Shown piece after piece: positions 8,730 through 16,872 of a DNA stretch of 64,000 bases. Position numbers and translations under genes: made by a program. The stretch lies in NCBI GenBank assembly GCA_039180415.1, contig JBCDDH010000005.1, forward strand, positions 10,850 to 74,849, given 5' to 3'. The stretch is from CAZIXN01 sp039180415 (GTDB lineage Bacteria > Planctomycetota > Phycisphaerae > Phycisphaerales > Phycisphaeraceae). The notes under the pieces were generated by a model, which worked only from the letters and a program-made list of their open reading frames with translations, had not been told where the DNA came from and did not search any database. Positions within the stretch are counted from its first letter, which is position 1. Each line of letters begins with the position of its first letter.

Positions 8730-9218
8730 ATGGGACGCGGATTCACCAAGTCGGAAGAACAGCTCAAGCCCGATCCTCGCCACGGCGACAAGGTTTTGGC
8801 TCGCTTCATCAACTGCGTCATGCTCGACGGCAAGAAGACCGCCGCCCAGCGTTGCGTGTACGGAGCCATGGACCTGATTCAGGAACGCCTCGAAAAGGAC
8901 AAGGTCGAGGACACGAGCTCGATCGACGTCTTCCGGCGGGCCATCGAGAACGTCAAGCCCAACGTCGAGGTCCGCTCGCGGCGGGTCGGCGGCACCAACT
9001 ACCAGGTGCCCATGCAGGTCTCCCGCAAGCGGCAGCAGTCGCTGGCTTTCCGCTGGATCATCACCGCCTGCCGCAAGCAGAAGGGTCGCCCCATGCACAT
9101 GAAGCTCGCCCGCGAGCTGTGGGACGCCTTCAACAAGGAAGGCCAGGCCATGAACACCCGCGACCAGATCCACCGCATGGCCGAAGCGAACAAGGCTTTC
9201 TCCCACTTCGCGTGGTGA
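8730..9218 (+). CDS. rpsG: 30S ribosomal protein S7
   Basis: S7 nucleates assembly of the 30S head by binding 16S rRNA. The ATG at 8730 (MGRGFTKSEEQL) is preceded by an AGGAG site and gives a 162-residue protein; the in-frame upstream GTG at 8655 adds residues not found in S7. Typical segments are visible: RFINCVMLDGKKTAAQR, RAIENVKPNVEVRSRRVGG, and ARELWDAFNKEGQAMNTRD. The 120-base rpsL-rpsG spacer is where S7 autoregulation occurs in enterobacteria, but no matching site was identified. A strong terminator follows, so fusA and tuf are not part of this operon. Confidence 0.96.
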   Translation: MGRGFTKSEEQLKPDPRHGDKVLARFINCVMLDGKKTAAQRCVYGAMDLIQERLEKDKVEDTSSIDVFRRAIENVKPNVEVRSRRVGGTNYQVPMQVSRKRQQSLAFRWIITACRKQKGRPMHMKLARELWDAFNKEGQAMNTRDQIHRMAEANKAFSHFAW

Positions 9219-9253
9219 TTTCCCCGGGATTTTCAACCTCCAGATCAACGAAG

Positions 9254-9279
9254 CCCACCGAGTTTCTCGGTGGGTTTTT
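9254..9279 (+). terminator. Rho-independent terminator of rpsL-rpsG
   Basis: A perfect 9-bp stem (CCCACCGAG / CTCGGTGGG) with a TTT loop is followed directly by five T residues. It is 36 bases after the rpsG stop. Confidence 0.95.
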
Positions 9280-9306
9280 CTTGGGTCTTCCCATTACGAT
9301 GAAGTC

Positions 9307-9558
9307 ATGCCTGACGCCACCCACAAGTGCCGCCTCGTCTTCGCCGGGGACACCGCCGAGCAGCCTTGCCTCTGGCAGATGTCTCGCCACTTCCCCGAGG
9401 TGCAGTTCGATATCCGCCTCGACGAAACCATGAGCAAGGGCGTGATGATCGTGAACTTCAGCGGCGATCAAGACGACCTCGAAGACGCGTGGCGCTTCCT
9501 CCGTGAGCAGGGCGTCGAGGTCGACGTGGTCGAGACGCTGGCCACCGGCGATGGATAA
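9307..9558 (+). CDS. Standalone NIL-domain protein
   Basis: The 83-residue product is a single ACT-like NIL domain (named from its conserved Asn-Ile-Leu): LVFAGDTAEQPCLWQMSRHF, a central strand, VNFSGDQDDLEDAWRFLREQGVEVDVVE. The domain usually sits at the C-terminus of the methionine ABC transporter ATPase MetN or in ferredoxin fusions, where it senses a small ligand. Here it stands alone and lacks the usual GG-G turn. Its stop overlaps the start of the acetyltransferase gene, so the two are probably translated together. The ligand is not known. Confidence 0.7.
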   Translation: MPDATHKCRLVFAGDTAEQPCLWQMSRHFPEVQFDIRLDETMSKGVMIVNFSGDQDDLEDAWRFLREQGVEVDVVETLATGDG

Positions 9559-9982
9559 GGCCCACGTCCGCTTGTTCGCGTCCTCCGACGAGGCGGACTT
9601 GATCCGGTTGTGGACGCGATGCGAATTGACGACGCCCGCCAACGATCCGGCGGACGCCATCGCGCGAAAAGTCCGCCACGACCGAGACGGGCTCTTGGTG
9701 GCTGAGGTTCAAAACGGTCTCGTCGGTTCCGTGATGATCGGTTACGAAGGCCGACGCGGATGGATCAACTACCTGGCCGTCGATCCGAGCTGGCGTAGAC
9801 GAGGCTTAGGCCGGATGTTGATGGAGACCGCAGAATCTCGGCTTAACGCCCAGGGTTGTCCGAAGATCAATTTGCAGGTTCGCTCCTCAAACCAAAGCGT
9901 GATCGCGTTCTACGCCGAACTCGGCTACGCCGTGGATGATTGCATCAGCCTGGGCAAACGGCTTGGGGCTCGCGCGGGATGA
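9551..9982 (+). CDS. GNAT family N-acetyltransferase
   Basis: This 143-residue single-domain protein has the acetyl-CoA binding motif A (VDPSWRRRGLGRMLMETAE; RRRGLG is the pyrophosphate loop) and motif B (NQSVIAFYAELGYAVDD). It resembles the YpeA/RimI-like group. The ATG at 9551 overlaps the upstream stop, and the next gene begins with an ATGA overlap at 9979, so NIL-domain, GNAT and ThiF-like genes are a tight translationally coupled trio. The acceptor substrate cannot be told from sequence. Confidence 0.85.
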   Translation: MDKAHVRLFASSDEADLIRLWTRCELTTPANDPADAIARKVRHDRDGLLVAEVQNGLVGSVMIGYEGRRGWINYLAVDPSWRRRGLGRMLMETAESRLNAQGCPKINLQVRSSNQSVIAFYAELGYAVDDCISLGKRLGARAG

Positions 9983-11133
9983 GCGTCCCGCCCGACGACT
10001 CCCGCGATTCGCGTTACGCGCGTCAAGCCCGCCTGCCTCAGGTCGGCGACGACGGCCAGCGCAGGCTCGCCGGCGCCTCCGTGTTGGTCGCCGGCTGCGG
10101 AGCGCTCGGCTCCGCGTTGGCCGAGACGCTCGCTCGTGCGGGCGTCGGGAGCGGCGGCGGCCGGCTGGTCGTCGTGGATCGCGACGTGGTCGAGCGCTCC
10201 AATCTCCAGCGTCAAACCCTCTTCGACGACCTCGACGCCGAACGGGCCCTGCCCAAAGCGATCGCCGCGGAACGCCGCCTCCGCGAGATCAACCCGACCG
10301 TCAATATCGATGCCCACGTCGCCGACCTCGACGCCGGCAACGTCGTTGCTCTCGCGGGCTGCGACGACGGCGACCGAAAGGTGGACGTGATCGTGGACGG
10401 CCTCGACAACTTCGAGACCCGGTACCTGCTCAACGACGTCGCCGTGAAGCACGCCGTCCCCTACGTCTACGGCGGCGCGGTCGGCACGACGGGCACCGCC
10501 ATGGTCGTGCTCCCGCATTCGGCCCCGCCCGACATCCCGCAGGCCGACCGCGATACGCCCTGGGAAAAGATCGGCCTAGCCACCCCCGACCTCCGCGACC
10601 TCTTCGAAACCCTGCCCCCGCCCGGCTCGACCGCGACCTGCGACACCGCCGGCGTGCTGGGCCCGATCATCGCCGTTGTCGCCGCGTGGCAGGCCACCGA
10701 AGCCCTAAAGATTCTGCTGGGCGACTGGGAGGCCGTAAACCGGAAACTACTCAGCGTCGACCTCTGGACCAACCGCGTGAACCACCTTGACGTGTCGACG
10801 GCGTACGAGTCTTCGTCGGGAATCTGTTCGAAGCAAAGGCGATTCGAATTCCTCGAACGCGCGACCCGCGGCGGGGCGGTCAAGCTCTGCGGGCGGGACG
10901 CCGTGCAGGTCGCCCCCGCGGCGCCGACCGCGATCGACTTCGCCGCGCTCACCCGACGCTGGGCCGGCGTCGTGGGCCACGTCCGCGCGGCGCCGTTCAT
11001 GGCCCGCGCCGAACTGCTCGGCGAGGACCACGGCCTCACGCTCACCGTCTTCGAAGACGGCCGCGCTTTGATTCAAGGCACCGATGACGCCGCTCGCGCC
11101 CGTACTGTCGTTGCGCGGTACTTGGGCTCGTGA
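9979..11133 (+). CDS. ThiF/MoeB/HesA-family adenylating enzyme
   Basis: E1-like enzymes adenylate the C-terminal Gly of small sulfur-carrier or ubiquitin-like proteins. The 384-residue product has the ATP site VLVAGCGALGSALAETLARAG, the DRDVVERSNLQRQ segment with the conserved Arg, the DGLDNFETRYLLND metal/ATP motif and the crossover region PPGSTATCDTAGVLG. The two CxxC zinc pairs of MoeB/ThiF are missing: the first is absent and the second is reduced to one Cys (GICSKQRRFEF). A C-terminal domain of about 85 residues replaces the usual rhodanese. Start chosen from the ATGA overlap with the acetyltransferase. The partner carrier protein is not in the window. Confidence 0.8.
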   Translation: MSVPPDDSRDSRYARQARLPQVGDDGQRRLAGASVLVAGCGALGSALAETLARAGVGSGGGRLVVVDRDVVERSNLQRQTLFDDLDAERALPKAIAAERRLREINPTVNIDAHVADLDAGNVVALAGCDDGDRKVDVIVDGLDNFETRYLLNDVAVKHAVPYVYGGAVGTTGTAMVVLPHSAPPDIPQADRDTPWEKIGLATPDLRDLFETLPPPGSTATCDTAGVLGPIIAVVAAWQATEALKILLGDWEAVNRKLLSVDLWTNRVNHLDVSTAYESSSGICSKQRRFEFLERATRGGAVKLCGRDAVQVAPAAPTAIDFAALTRRWAGVVGHVRAAPFMARAELLGEDHGLTLTVFEDGRALIQGTDDAARARTVVARYLGS

Positions 11134-11151
11134 GAAACCTTCGCAGATAGC

Positions 11152-11218
11152 CGCAACCCAACGGGTTGCGTGCTCGGAACGCCCCGCCTCCGCGCAGGCC
11201 GTTGGCCTGTGCTACCGG
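11152..11218. repeat. Two REP-like palindromes in a convergent gap
   Basis: Between the converging ThiF-like and DegT genes lie two short hairpins: CGCAACCC-AAC-GGGTTGCG (11152-11170) and CAGGCC-GTT-GGCCTG (11195-11209), the second followed by GCTACCGG. The second has a sister copy at 41867-41893 with compensating base changes and the same GCTACCGG tail. No T-tracts follow, so these look like dispersed palindromic repeats, possibly used as terminators. Confidence 0.65.
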
Positions 11219-11219
11219 C

Positions 11220-12404
11220 TCACGCGGCCGAATCGGGCCGCAGCAATTGCTCACGCTGGATCATCACTTTCAGCGTGTGGCAGACCAGCTCGATCTGCGT
11301 GTCATCCATCCGGTTGAAGAACGGCAGCGCGATCGTCCGCTGGCTTGCCCGTTCGGCCAACGGGAAGTCGCCCGGCTTGAAGCCGAACTGCTCGCGGTAG
11401 AACGGCTGCAGGTGGATGCAGGGGAAATAGTTGCTTGCCCCGATCTCGTGGCGCTTCATGCCCGCGATGACCCGGTCGCGTTCGACGTGGCCGTAGCTCG
11501 CCGCGAGCCGGACGACGAACACGAACCAGGACATGTCGTCCTCGCTGCCGGGCTCCATCGTCGGCAGGACCAGGTCGTCCCAGTCCATCAGGCGTTCCAT
11601 GTACGACCGCGCGACGCGACGCCGGGCTTCGAGCATCTCGTCCAGGCGTTCCATCTGGGCGACGCCCAGCGCCGCGGCGATTTCGGAAAGCCGGTAGTTG
11701 TAGCCCAGCCGCTCGTGTGCGAGCCAAGACCCCACCGAGTTGTCACTGCCCGCGTGCGCGTCGACCGACCGACCCTGGTTCCGCAGCGACCTGCACGCCG
11801 TCGCCAACCGCTCGTCGTCGGTGACGATCATGCCGCCCTCGCCCGTCGCGACCTGTTTGTTCGGATAGAAGCCGTACACCCCGGCCCGGCCAAACGAACC
11901 GACCTTGCGCCCGCCCGCCGCCACACCGCCGAGCGCTTCGCAGCAGTCTTCGATCAGGGCGAGGTCGTGTTTCCGTGCGAGCTGCTCCAGCGACGCCATG
12001 TGCGTCGTGTTCCCGAACACCTCGACGGCCACGATCGCTTTCGTTCGGTCGGTGATCTTCGCTTCGGCCTGTTTGGGGTCGAGGTTCAGGCTCCGCGGGC
12101 AGACGTCCGCAAACACCGGCGTCGCGCCGACCATCAGGATGCAGTTCGCCGACGCGATGAACGAGAACGGCGTCGTGATCACCTCGTCCCCGAGGCCGAT
12201 CCCCAACGCGAGCAGCACCAGGTGCAGCCCGGCCGTGCCCGACGAAACCGCCACGCCCTGCGAGCGGTCGCTACGGATCGCGACCAGATCCTCGAACCGT
12301 TCCTGCATCGGCCCCAGGCTTAGCCGGCCGCTGCGTAGCACCTCCGTCACCGCGTCGATCTCGCGTTGCGTCACGTCCGGTTGGCTCAGGGGCAGGTCGC
12401 TCAT
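11220..12404 (-). CDS. DegT/DnrJ/EryC1/StrS aminotransferase
   Basis: PLP enzymes of this family make amino sugars for LPS, capsule or glycosylated compounds. The 394-residue product starts with the typical PLSQPDVTQREIDAV and RSGRLSLGP segments, carries the substrate loop SSGTAGLHLVLLALG, EDCCEALGG, and the PLP lysine in GFYPNKQVATGEGG. The C-terminus has SNYFPCIHLQPFYRE. Length is standard. It is transcribed after a HEAT-like secreted protein gene with a 46-base gap. Which keto-sugar it uses is unknown. Confidence 0.92.
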   Translation of the reverse strand: MSDLPLSQPDVTQREIDAVTEVLRSGRLSLGPMQERFEDLVAIRSDRSQGVAVSSGTAGLHLVLLALGIGLGDEVITTPFSFIASANCILMVGATPVFADVCPRSLNLDPKQAEAKITDRTKAIVAVEVFGNTTHMASLEQLARKHDLALIEDCCEALGGVAAGGRKVGSFGRAGVYGFYPNKQVATGEGGMIVTDDERLATACRSLRNQGRSVDAHAGSDNSVGSWLAHERLGYNYRLSEIAAALGVAQMERLDEMLEARRRVARSYMERLMDWDDLVLPTMEPGSEDDMSWFVFVVRLAASYGHVERDRVIAGMKRHEIGASNYFPCIHLQPFYREQFGFKPGDFPLAERASQRTIALPFFNRMDDTQIELVCHTLKVMIQREQLLRPDSAA

Positions 12405-12450
12405 AACAGCATCATCGGCGGGGTTTGGCGGATCACGCCAAACGCAAAGC

Positions 12451-13956
12451 TTACCGATCCCCGCTCGCGGTCGACGGCTCGGGCAACGCGCCGCCGGTTT
12501 GTGCCGCCCGCCACGCGACCAGGACCGTCAGCGACGCCGGCGTGCCGGGGCGTTCGCTGCCGGCCTTCAAGAGCCGCCGATCGGCCGCATCCAACGCCGT
12601 AGGAGCCAGCCGCAGCAACGCCTTCCACCGGCCCGCTTCTGCGATGGACCCGACGGCCACGTCCGCCTCTCGGATCAGCGGCACCCACGCGGCGCCTTCC
12701 CGCATCGTCAGCGTGTCGAAGGCTTGCCAGTGTGCCTCGTCCAGCCGCAGCGTCTGTCCCTTGGTCCACGACCGGACCTGCTCCGCCGCCGCGGGCTCGC
12801 GTCGCATCCACGCCGACCACGCCCGCGCCCGTTCGAATGGAAACCCGCCTTCTTCTGCTCGCCGGCCGTCCCGCCAGAAAGCCTCCGCCAACACGTCGGT
12901 CGCCTCCGCGGAAGCCAGCGGGTGCTGCACGGCTCGCCGCAGCGCTTCCTCGATCGGCGGGTGTCGCAGGCGAACCAAAGCGTCCAAGGCGAGGGCCTGA
13001 TCCGGTGTCGCGGTTCTCGGCTCGCCCAACCGCCGCAGCGTCAGCCCGATCTGGGCGTGAGTTAAATCGGGCTGACCGGCCAGCAGATCGGCGATCGACG
13101 TCGGCACGGTCGGCCACTCGGCCAGCGCGAGCAGCGCTAAGCGAAAGCGTTCCGCCGCGTCCCGCTCCGCCCGTTGCCACGCCGACGCGAACGCCCGGTC
13201 GGCACCCGGCACCCCCGACGACAACGCCGCCCGCAGCGCCCGCCGACGCAATTCGGGGTCGCGGGCGTCGCTCGCCAAACTCAACGCCAGCCCGCCCCCC
13301 GACGTCAGCCGCAGCCTCGCGATCAGGTTCAACGCCGCCCGCACGTCGCCCGCGGAAAAGCCGATCCGCTGTGGGGCCGTCGCCATCCCGCTCAACGCGT
13401 CGGTCCCGCGCCGGTCGCCCGCGTCGTGGAGCAGCACCGCCGCCAACGCCGCTCGGGTGCGGTGCTCGCTTTCGAGGATGCGGACGAGCGCCGCGGGGTC
13501 AACGGTATTCACGCCCGCCGCGCGATCCGCGACGGCCAACTGCAACCGTTCACCGTCGGTCAACCCGGGCAACGACCACAGCCGTCGCCGCGTCCGCGCG
13601 TCCACCAGATCGGCCGACAAGGCTTCGCTCAGCAACGCCGACCGCGCCGGTACCCGGTCGCCCGTCATCCGCGCCAGCCGCTCGAACGCCAGCCCCGGCG
13701 GGTCGGCCAACGACGCGATGCCCAGCCACGCCTCGCGTCGCATCCGTGGGTCGTTCGACTGCGCCCAGGCTTCGAACACCGCGCGGCCGCCGGGGTCTTC
13801 CAAGCCCCGCAACCACGCCGCCGCCGCCAGCGGGGCGACGCCCGACCGTTCAACCCACGCCACGAATCGATCCGCTGCGTCATGAGCCGTCGGCTGCGCG
13901 ACACCCGGCAGCACGTATCCGACCAACAGCAACCAACACGCCGCCCAGGCTCGCAT
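12451..13956 (-). CDS. Secreted HEAT-like repeat protein, unknown
   Basis: The 501-residue product begins with a signal peptide (RAWAACWLLLVGYVLPGVAQ). The rest is Ala/Arg/Leu-rich and almost fully helical, with repeated 30-40 residue units containing paired helices and motifs such as DPELRRRALRAAL, DPRMRREAWLGIASLAD and HPPIEEALRRAVQ. This pattern fits HEAT-type solenoids that act as protein-binding scaffolds. No catalytic motif is seen. It is divergent from hisC and probably co-transcribed with the DegT aminotransferase. Confidence 0.7.
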   Translation of the reverse strand: MRAWAACWLLLVGYVLPGVAQPTAHDAADRFVAWVERSGVAPLAAAAWLRGLEDPGGRAVFEAWAQSNDPRMRREAWLGIASLADPPGLAFERLARMTGDRVPARSALLSEALSADLVDARTRRRLWSLPGLTDGERLQLAVADRAAGVNTVDPAALVRILESEHRTRAALAAVLLHDAGDRRGTDALSGMATAPQRIGFSAGDVRAALNLIARLRLTSGGGLALSLASDARDPELRRRALRAALSSGVPGADRAFASAWQRAERDAAERFRLALLALAEWPTVPTSIADLLAGQPDLTHAQIGLTLRRLGEPRTATPDQALALDALVRLRHPPIEEALRRAVQHPLASAEATDVLAEAFWRDGRRAEEGGFPFERARAWSAWMRREPAAAEQVRSWTKGQTLRLDEAHWQAFDTLTMREGAAWVPLIREADVAVGSIAEAGRWKALLRLAPTALDAADRRLLKAGSERPGTPASLTVLVAWRAAQTGGALPEPSTASGDR

Positions 13957-14029
13957 CGCCGCAATCTACAACGTCTAGCCGAGACCGCGTTGACCCCGTG
14001 ACCGCCGCCCGCGAAGATGCTCGGCCCGT

Positions 14030-15139
14030 ATGAGTGCCCCGCGACCCCGCCCCAACATCGCCGCCCTCCACGCCTACACGCCCGGCGAGCAGCCGACCTG
14101 GGCCGATACCGCGCATCCCACCCGGCCCACGGTCAAGCTCAACACCAACGAGAACCCGTACCCGCCCGCCGACGCCGTGCTCGACGCGATCCGCGGTTTG
14201 CCCGCCGAGGCGCTGCGGCTCTACCCGCCGCCCGCCTCGGACCGCTTCCGCCGGGCCGCCGCCGACGCCCACGGCCTCACGCCCGGCCACATCCTCGCCA
14301 CCAACGGCGGCGACGAACTCCTGCGCCTGTTGATCACGTGCTTCTGCGACGTGGGCGACGCTTCGGGCGGCATCGGCACCACCGACCCGACCTATTCGCT
14401 TTACCCCGTCCTCGCCGCGACGCACGGCACAACCGTCACCGCCGTGCCGCGAAGCCCCAACGACTTCACGCCGCCGCCCCCCGAACAACTCGCCGAGGCG
14501 TGGAACCACGCGGCGTGCGCCCTGGCCTTTTTCGTCAACCCGCACGCGCCGTCCGGCCGGCTCGAAACCCTGGGCTACCTCGAAGCCCTCGCCGAGCGGT
14601 TCGACGGCCTGCTCGTGATCGACGAGGCCTACGTCGACTTCGCACCGCGCGACGCCATCGACCTCGTACGCCGCCGCGACGACGTCGTCCTCCTCCGCTC
14701 GCTCAGCAAGGGCTACGCGCTCGCGGGCCTCCGCTTCGGCTACGGCATCGCCGCTCCGTCCATCATCGCCACCCTCGACAAGGCCCGCGATTCCTACAAC
14801 CTCGACATCCTCGCCCAGGTCGCCGCTACCGCCGCGCTTACGCACCGCGATCACGCCAAACAATCTTGGCAAGCCGTCATCGAACAGCGCCGTTTCCTGA
14901 CCGAGCAACTCCGCCAACGAGGATTCGCCGTCCTCGACTCGTACAGCAACTTCGTCCTCGCCCGGACCTCGGCCGACCTGCCCGACGCCGAGGCGATCTA
15001 CCTCGGCCTCAAGCAGCGCGACGTCCTCGTCCGCTACTTCAAGACGCCCGACCTCATCGACCGCCTCCGCATCACCGTCGGCACGCCCGAGCAGAACCAG
15101 CAACTGATCGCCGGCCTTGACGAACTCCTCCACCCTTGA
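14030..15139 (+). CDS. hisC: Histidinol-phosphate aminotransferase
   Basis: Transfers an amino group from glutamate to imidazole acetol-phosphate in histidine synthesis, with PLP. The 369-residue product has KLNTNENPYPP at the N-terminus, NGGDELLRLL, the DEAYVDFA motif, the PLP lysine in RSLSKGYALAGLRFGY, and LRITVGTPEQN near the C-terminus. Length is normal. Its stop codon overlaps a TTG just upstream of hisB, and the two genes are 8 bases apart, so they form an operon. Confidence 0.95.
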   Translation: MSAPRPRPNIAALHAYTPGEQPTWADTAHPTRPTVKLNTNENPYPPADAVLDAIRGLPAEALRLYPPPASDRFRRAAADAHGLTPGHILATNGGDELLRLLITCFCDVGDASGGIGTTDPTYSLYPVLAATHGTTVTAVPRSPNDFTPPPPEQLAEAWNHAACALAFFVNPHAPSGRLETLGYLEALAERFDGLLVIDEAYVDFAPRDAIDLVRRRDDVVLLRSLSKGYALAGLRFGYGIAAPSIIATLDKARDSYNLDILAQVAATAALTHRDHAKQSWQAVIEQRRFLTEQLRQRGFAVLDSYSNFVLARTSADLPDAEAIYLGLKQRDVLVRYFKTPDLIDRLRITVGTPEQNQQLIAGLDELLHP

Positions 15140-15147
15140 GCCCCGCC

Positions 15148-15759
15148 ATGCCCCGCACCGCCGAAGTCCAACGCAAGACCAACGAAACCGATATCCAGCT
15201 GTCGCTCGATCTCGACGGCACCGCCGAAGGGCAGGTCACGACCGGCGTCGGCTTCTTCGACCACATGCTCACCCACGTCGCCAAGCACGGCCGGCTCTCC
15301 CTCCAAGTCTCTTGCGCGGGCGACACCCATATCGACGACCACCACACCGTCGAAGACGTCGGCATCGCGCTGGGCGAAGCCCTCGCCTCGGCCCTCGGCG
15401 ACAAGCGCGGCATCGAACGCTACGGCTCCGCCGACGTGCCCATGGACGACGCCCTGGCCCGCGTCGCCCTCGACCTGTCCGGCCGACCCGCCCTGGTCTT
15501 CCACGTCCCCTGGACCGACTACGGCACCCAAGCCCCCGCCATCGCCGGCGAAAAGATCGGCGTCTTCGACGTGCAGCTCGTCCAGGAGTTCTTCAACGCC
15601 GTCGCCACCAACGCCAAAATGAACCTCCACCTCGAGGTCCCCTGGGGCCACAACAACCACCACATCGCCGAAGCACTCTTCAAAGCGTTCGGCCGGGCGT
15701 TACGCCAAGCCGTCGCCATCACCCACGACGACATCCCCAGCACCAAGGGCGTGCTCTGA
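15148..15759 (+). CDS. hisB: Imidazoleglycerol-phosphate dehydratase
   Basis: Catalyses dehydration of imidazole glycerol phosphate to imidazole acetol phosphate, the step before HisC. The 203-residue monofunctional enzyme (no phosphatase domain) has the two manganese-binding motifs: DDHHTVEDVG and NNHHIAEALFKAF, plus GFFDHMLTHVAKHG. I chose the ATG at 15148 (MPRTAEVQRKT); a TTG at 15136 overlapping the hisC stop is the alternative and adds four residues. Confidence 0.95.
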   Translation: MPRTAEVQRKTNETDIQLSLDLDGTAEGQVTTGVGFFDHMLTHVAKHGRLSLQVSCAGDTHIDDHHTVEDVGIALGEALASALGDKRGIERYGSADVPMDDALARVALDLSGRPALVFHVPWTDYGTQAPAIAGEKIGVFDVQLVQEFFNAVATNAKMNLHLEVPWGHNNHHIAEALFKAFGRALRQAVAITHDDIPSTKGVL

Positions 15760-15783
15760 CTTAAACCAATGTTGATCTGCCGT

Positions 15784-15804
15784 GTCGCGGAAGACATCCG
15801 CGAC
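15784..15804. repeat. Palindromic hairpin downstream of hisB
   Basis: GTCGCGGA-AGACA-TCCGCGAC forms a perfect 8-bp stem in the 188-base gap between converging hisB and a pseudopilin gene. No T-tract follows on either strand. A second short hairpin (CACGC-ACTG-GCGTG, 15911-15924) lies nearer the pseudopilin end. Possible terminators or dispersed palindromes; nothing else was seen in this gap. Confidence 0.5.
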
Positions 15805-15947
15805 GTACCACGTTTCAGCTACCCGTGTCAGAGAACGCGGGCGAGCCCAGGCGGCCACCTCGGGATCGGTCTCGGGTGCGCCGTCCGAGCGGGATTGCTG
15901 GCGCGCGGCGCACGCACTGGCGTGTGGGTTTGCACACAGATATGCCG

Positions 15948-16814
15948 TTAATATCGCTGTGCGACGGGTTCGCCTGAACCGTTGGCGAACGACTCCGGGC
16001 GGAAATTAAAAATGGCTTCCGGCCACACAGCGCGATCTTCTTCGGTGAAGTTATCTCGATCCGCGTACCGGCGATACCACACGCGATATTCGGTATTCTC
16101 CGTGAGTCGAATCGGGTTTTCTTGATAGCTCGATGAGCCGTCAACAAAGCCAAGGTTCGCACCGTCTCCGTGCCGCAAGCCCAAGTAGGTTTCGTTCATG
16201 GCGAAATCGTCGGCGTCTACGCCACCGTCAGCATTGGGTGTGTCGTGGCCCCGGCCATCGGCGTAAAGAACGGTTTCTGAGGCCTGCGAGACGTCAGTCA
16301 GCTTGTAAAAGGCAACGGCATCGCCAGCCTTGGGCCCGAGTTCGGCGGTCGGATCTAAACCCGGGATCGGGTCGTGACCGAAGAAGACGTTCATCTTGAT
16401 CGTTCGGACATCGGTCTGATCGTTGCTTTGACCATCGACGGGATCGACGGGCAGTTCAAGGTAGACGGGGTCTTGCTTGTACGTATCGTAGTTACGATCT
16501 GCCGCGGTGCCGTCGCTGACAACTTGACCCAAGTAAGGGTCAAGTGCGTTGAACCACAGTGCGTCGCGTTGCTGTTGGGTGCTTAGGCTGTTTTCGTTTC
16601 CAGGTTGAGGAACTCGCTGCCGATAGTCCGCGCTGTACGCCAAGGTTGCTTGCGATAAAGAACGCAGGTTGCTTAGGCAAACGGCCGCCTTGCCCGCGTC
16701 GCGAGCGTTGCCCAGCACGGGCACGAGGATGGCCACGAGCACGGCGATGATGCCGATCACCACGAGCAGTTCGATCAGCGTGAAGGCGGCGTTCCGAGTG
16801 CGGGCGGGTCGCAT
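15948..16814 (-). CDS. Prepilin-type pseudopilin, DUF1559-like
   Basis: The product (288 residues) has a short basic leader and the class III prepilin signature: RNAAFTLIELLVVIGIIAVL, with Ala rather than Gly before the Phe, followed by a hydrophobic helix and the planctomycete-typical CLSNLRSLSQATLAYSADY. The C-terminal part has an H-x(9)-DG type motif (HGDGANLGFVDGSSSY) seen in large paralogous pseudopilin families of planctomycetes. The ATG at 16814 has a GGAG site 6 bases upstream; an ATG two codons earlier is possible. It is cleaved by prepilin peptidase and placed in a pseudopilus or the envelope; cargo unknown. Confidence 0.85.
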   Translation of the reverse strand: MRPARTRNAAFTLIELLVVIGIIAVLVAILVPVLGNARDAGKAAVCLSNLRSLSQATLAYSADYRQRVPQPGNENSLSTQQQRDALWFNALDPYLGQVVSDGTAADRNYDTYKQDPVYLELPVDPVDGQSNDQTDVRTIKMNVFFGHDPIPGLDPTAELGPKAGDAVAFYKLTDVSQASETVLYADGRGHDTPNADGGVDADDFAMNETYLGLRHGDGANLGFVDGSSSYQENPIRLTENTEYRVWYRRYADRDNFTEEDRAVWPEAIFNFRPESFANGSGEPVAQRY

Positions 16815-16872
16815 GAGCATCTCCGGGTGGTACGCCGCGGGCGTGAGCGGGCCGTGAGCACGCCGGGCACGG

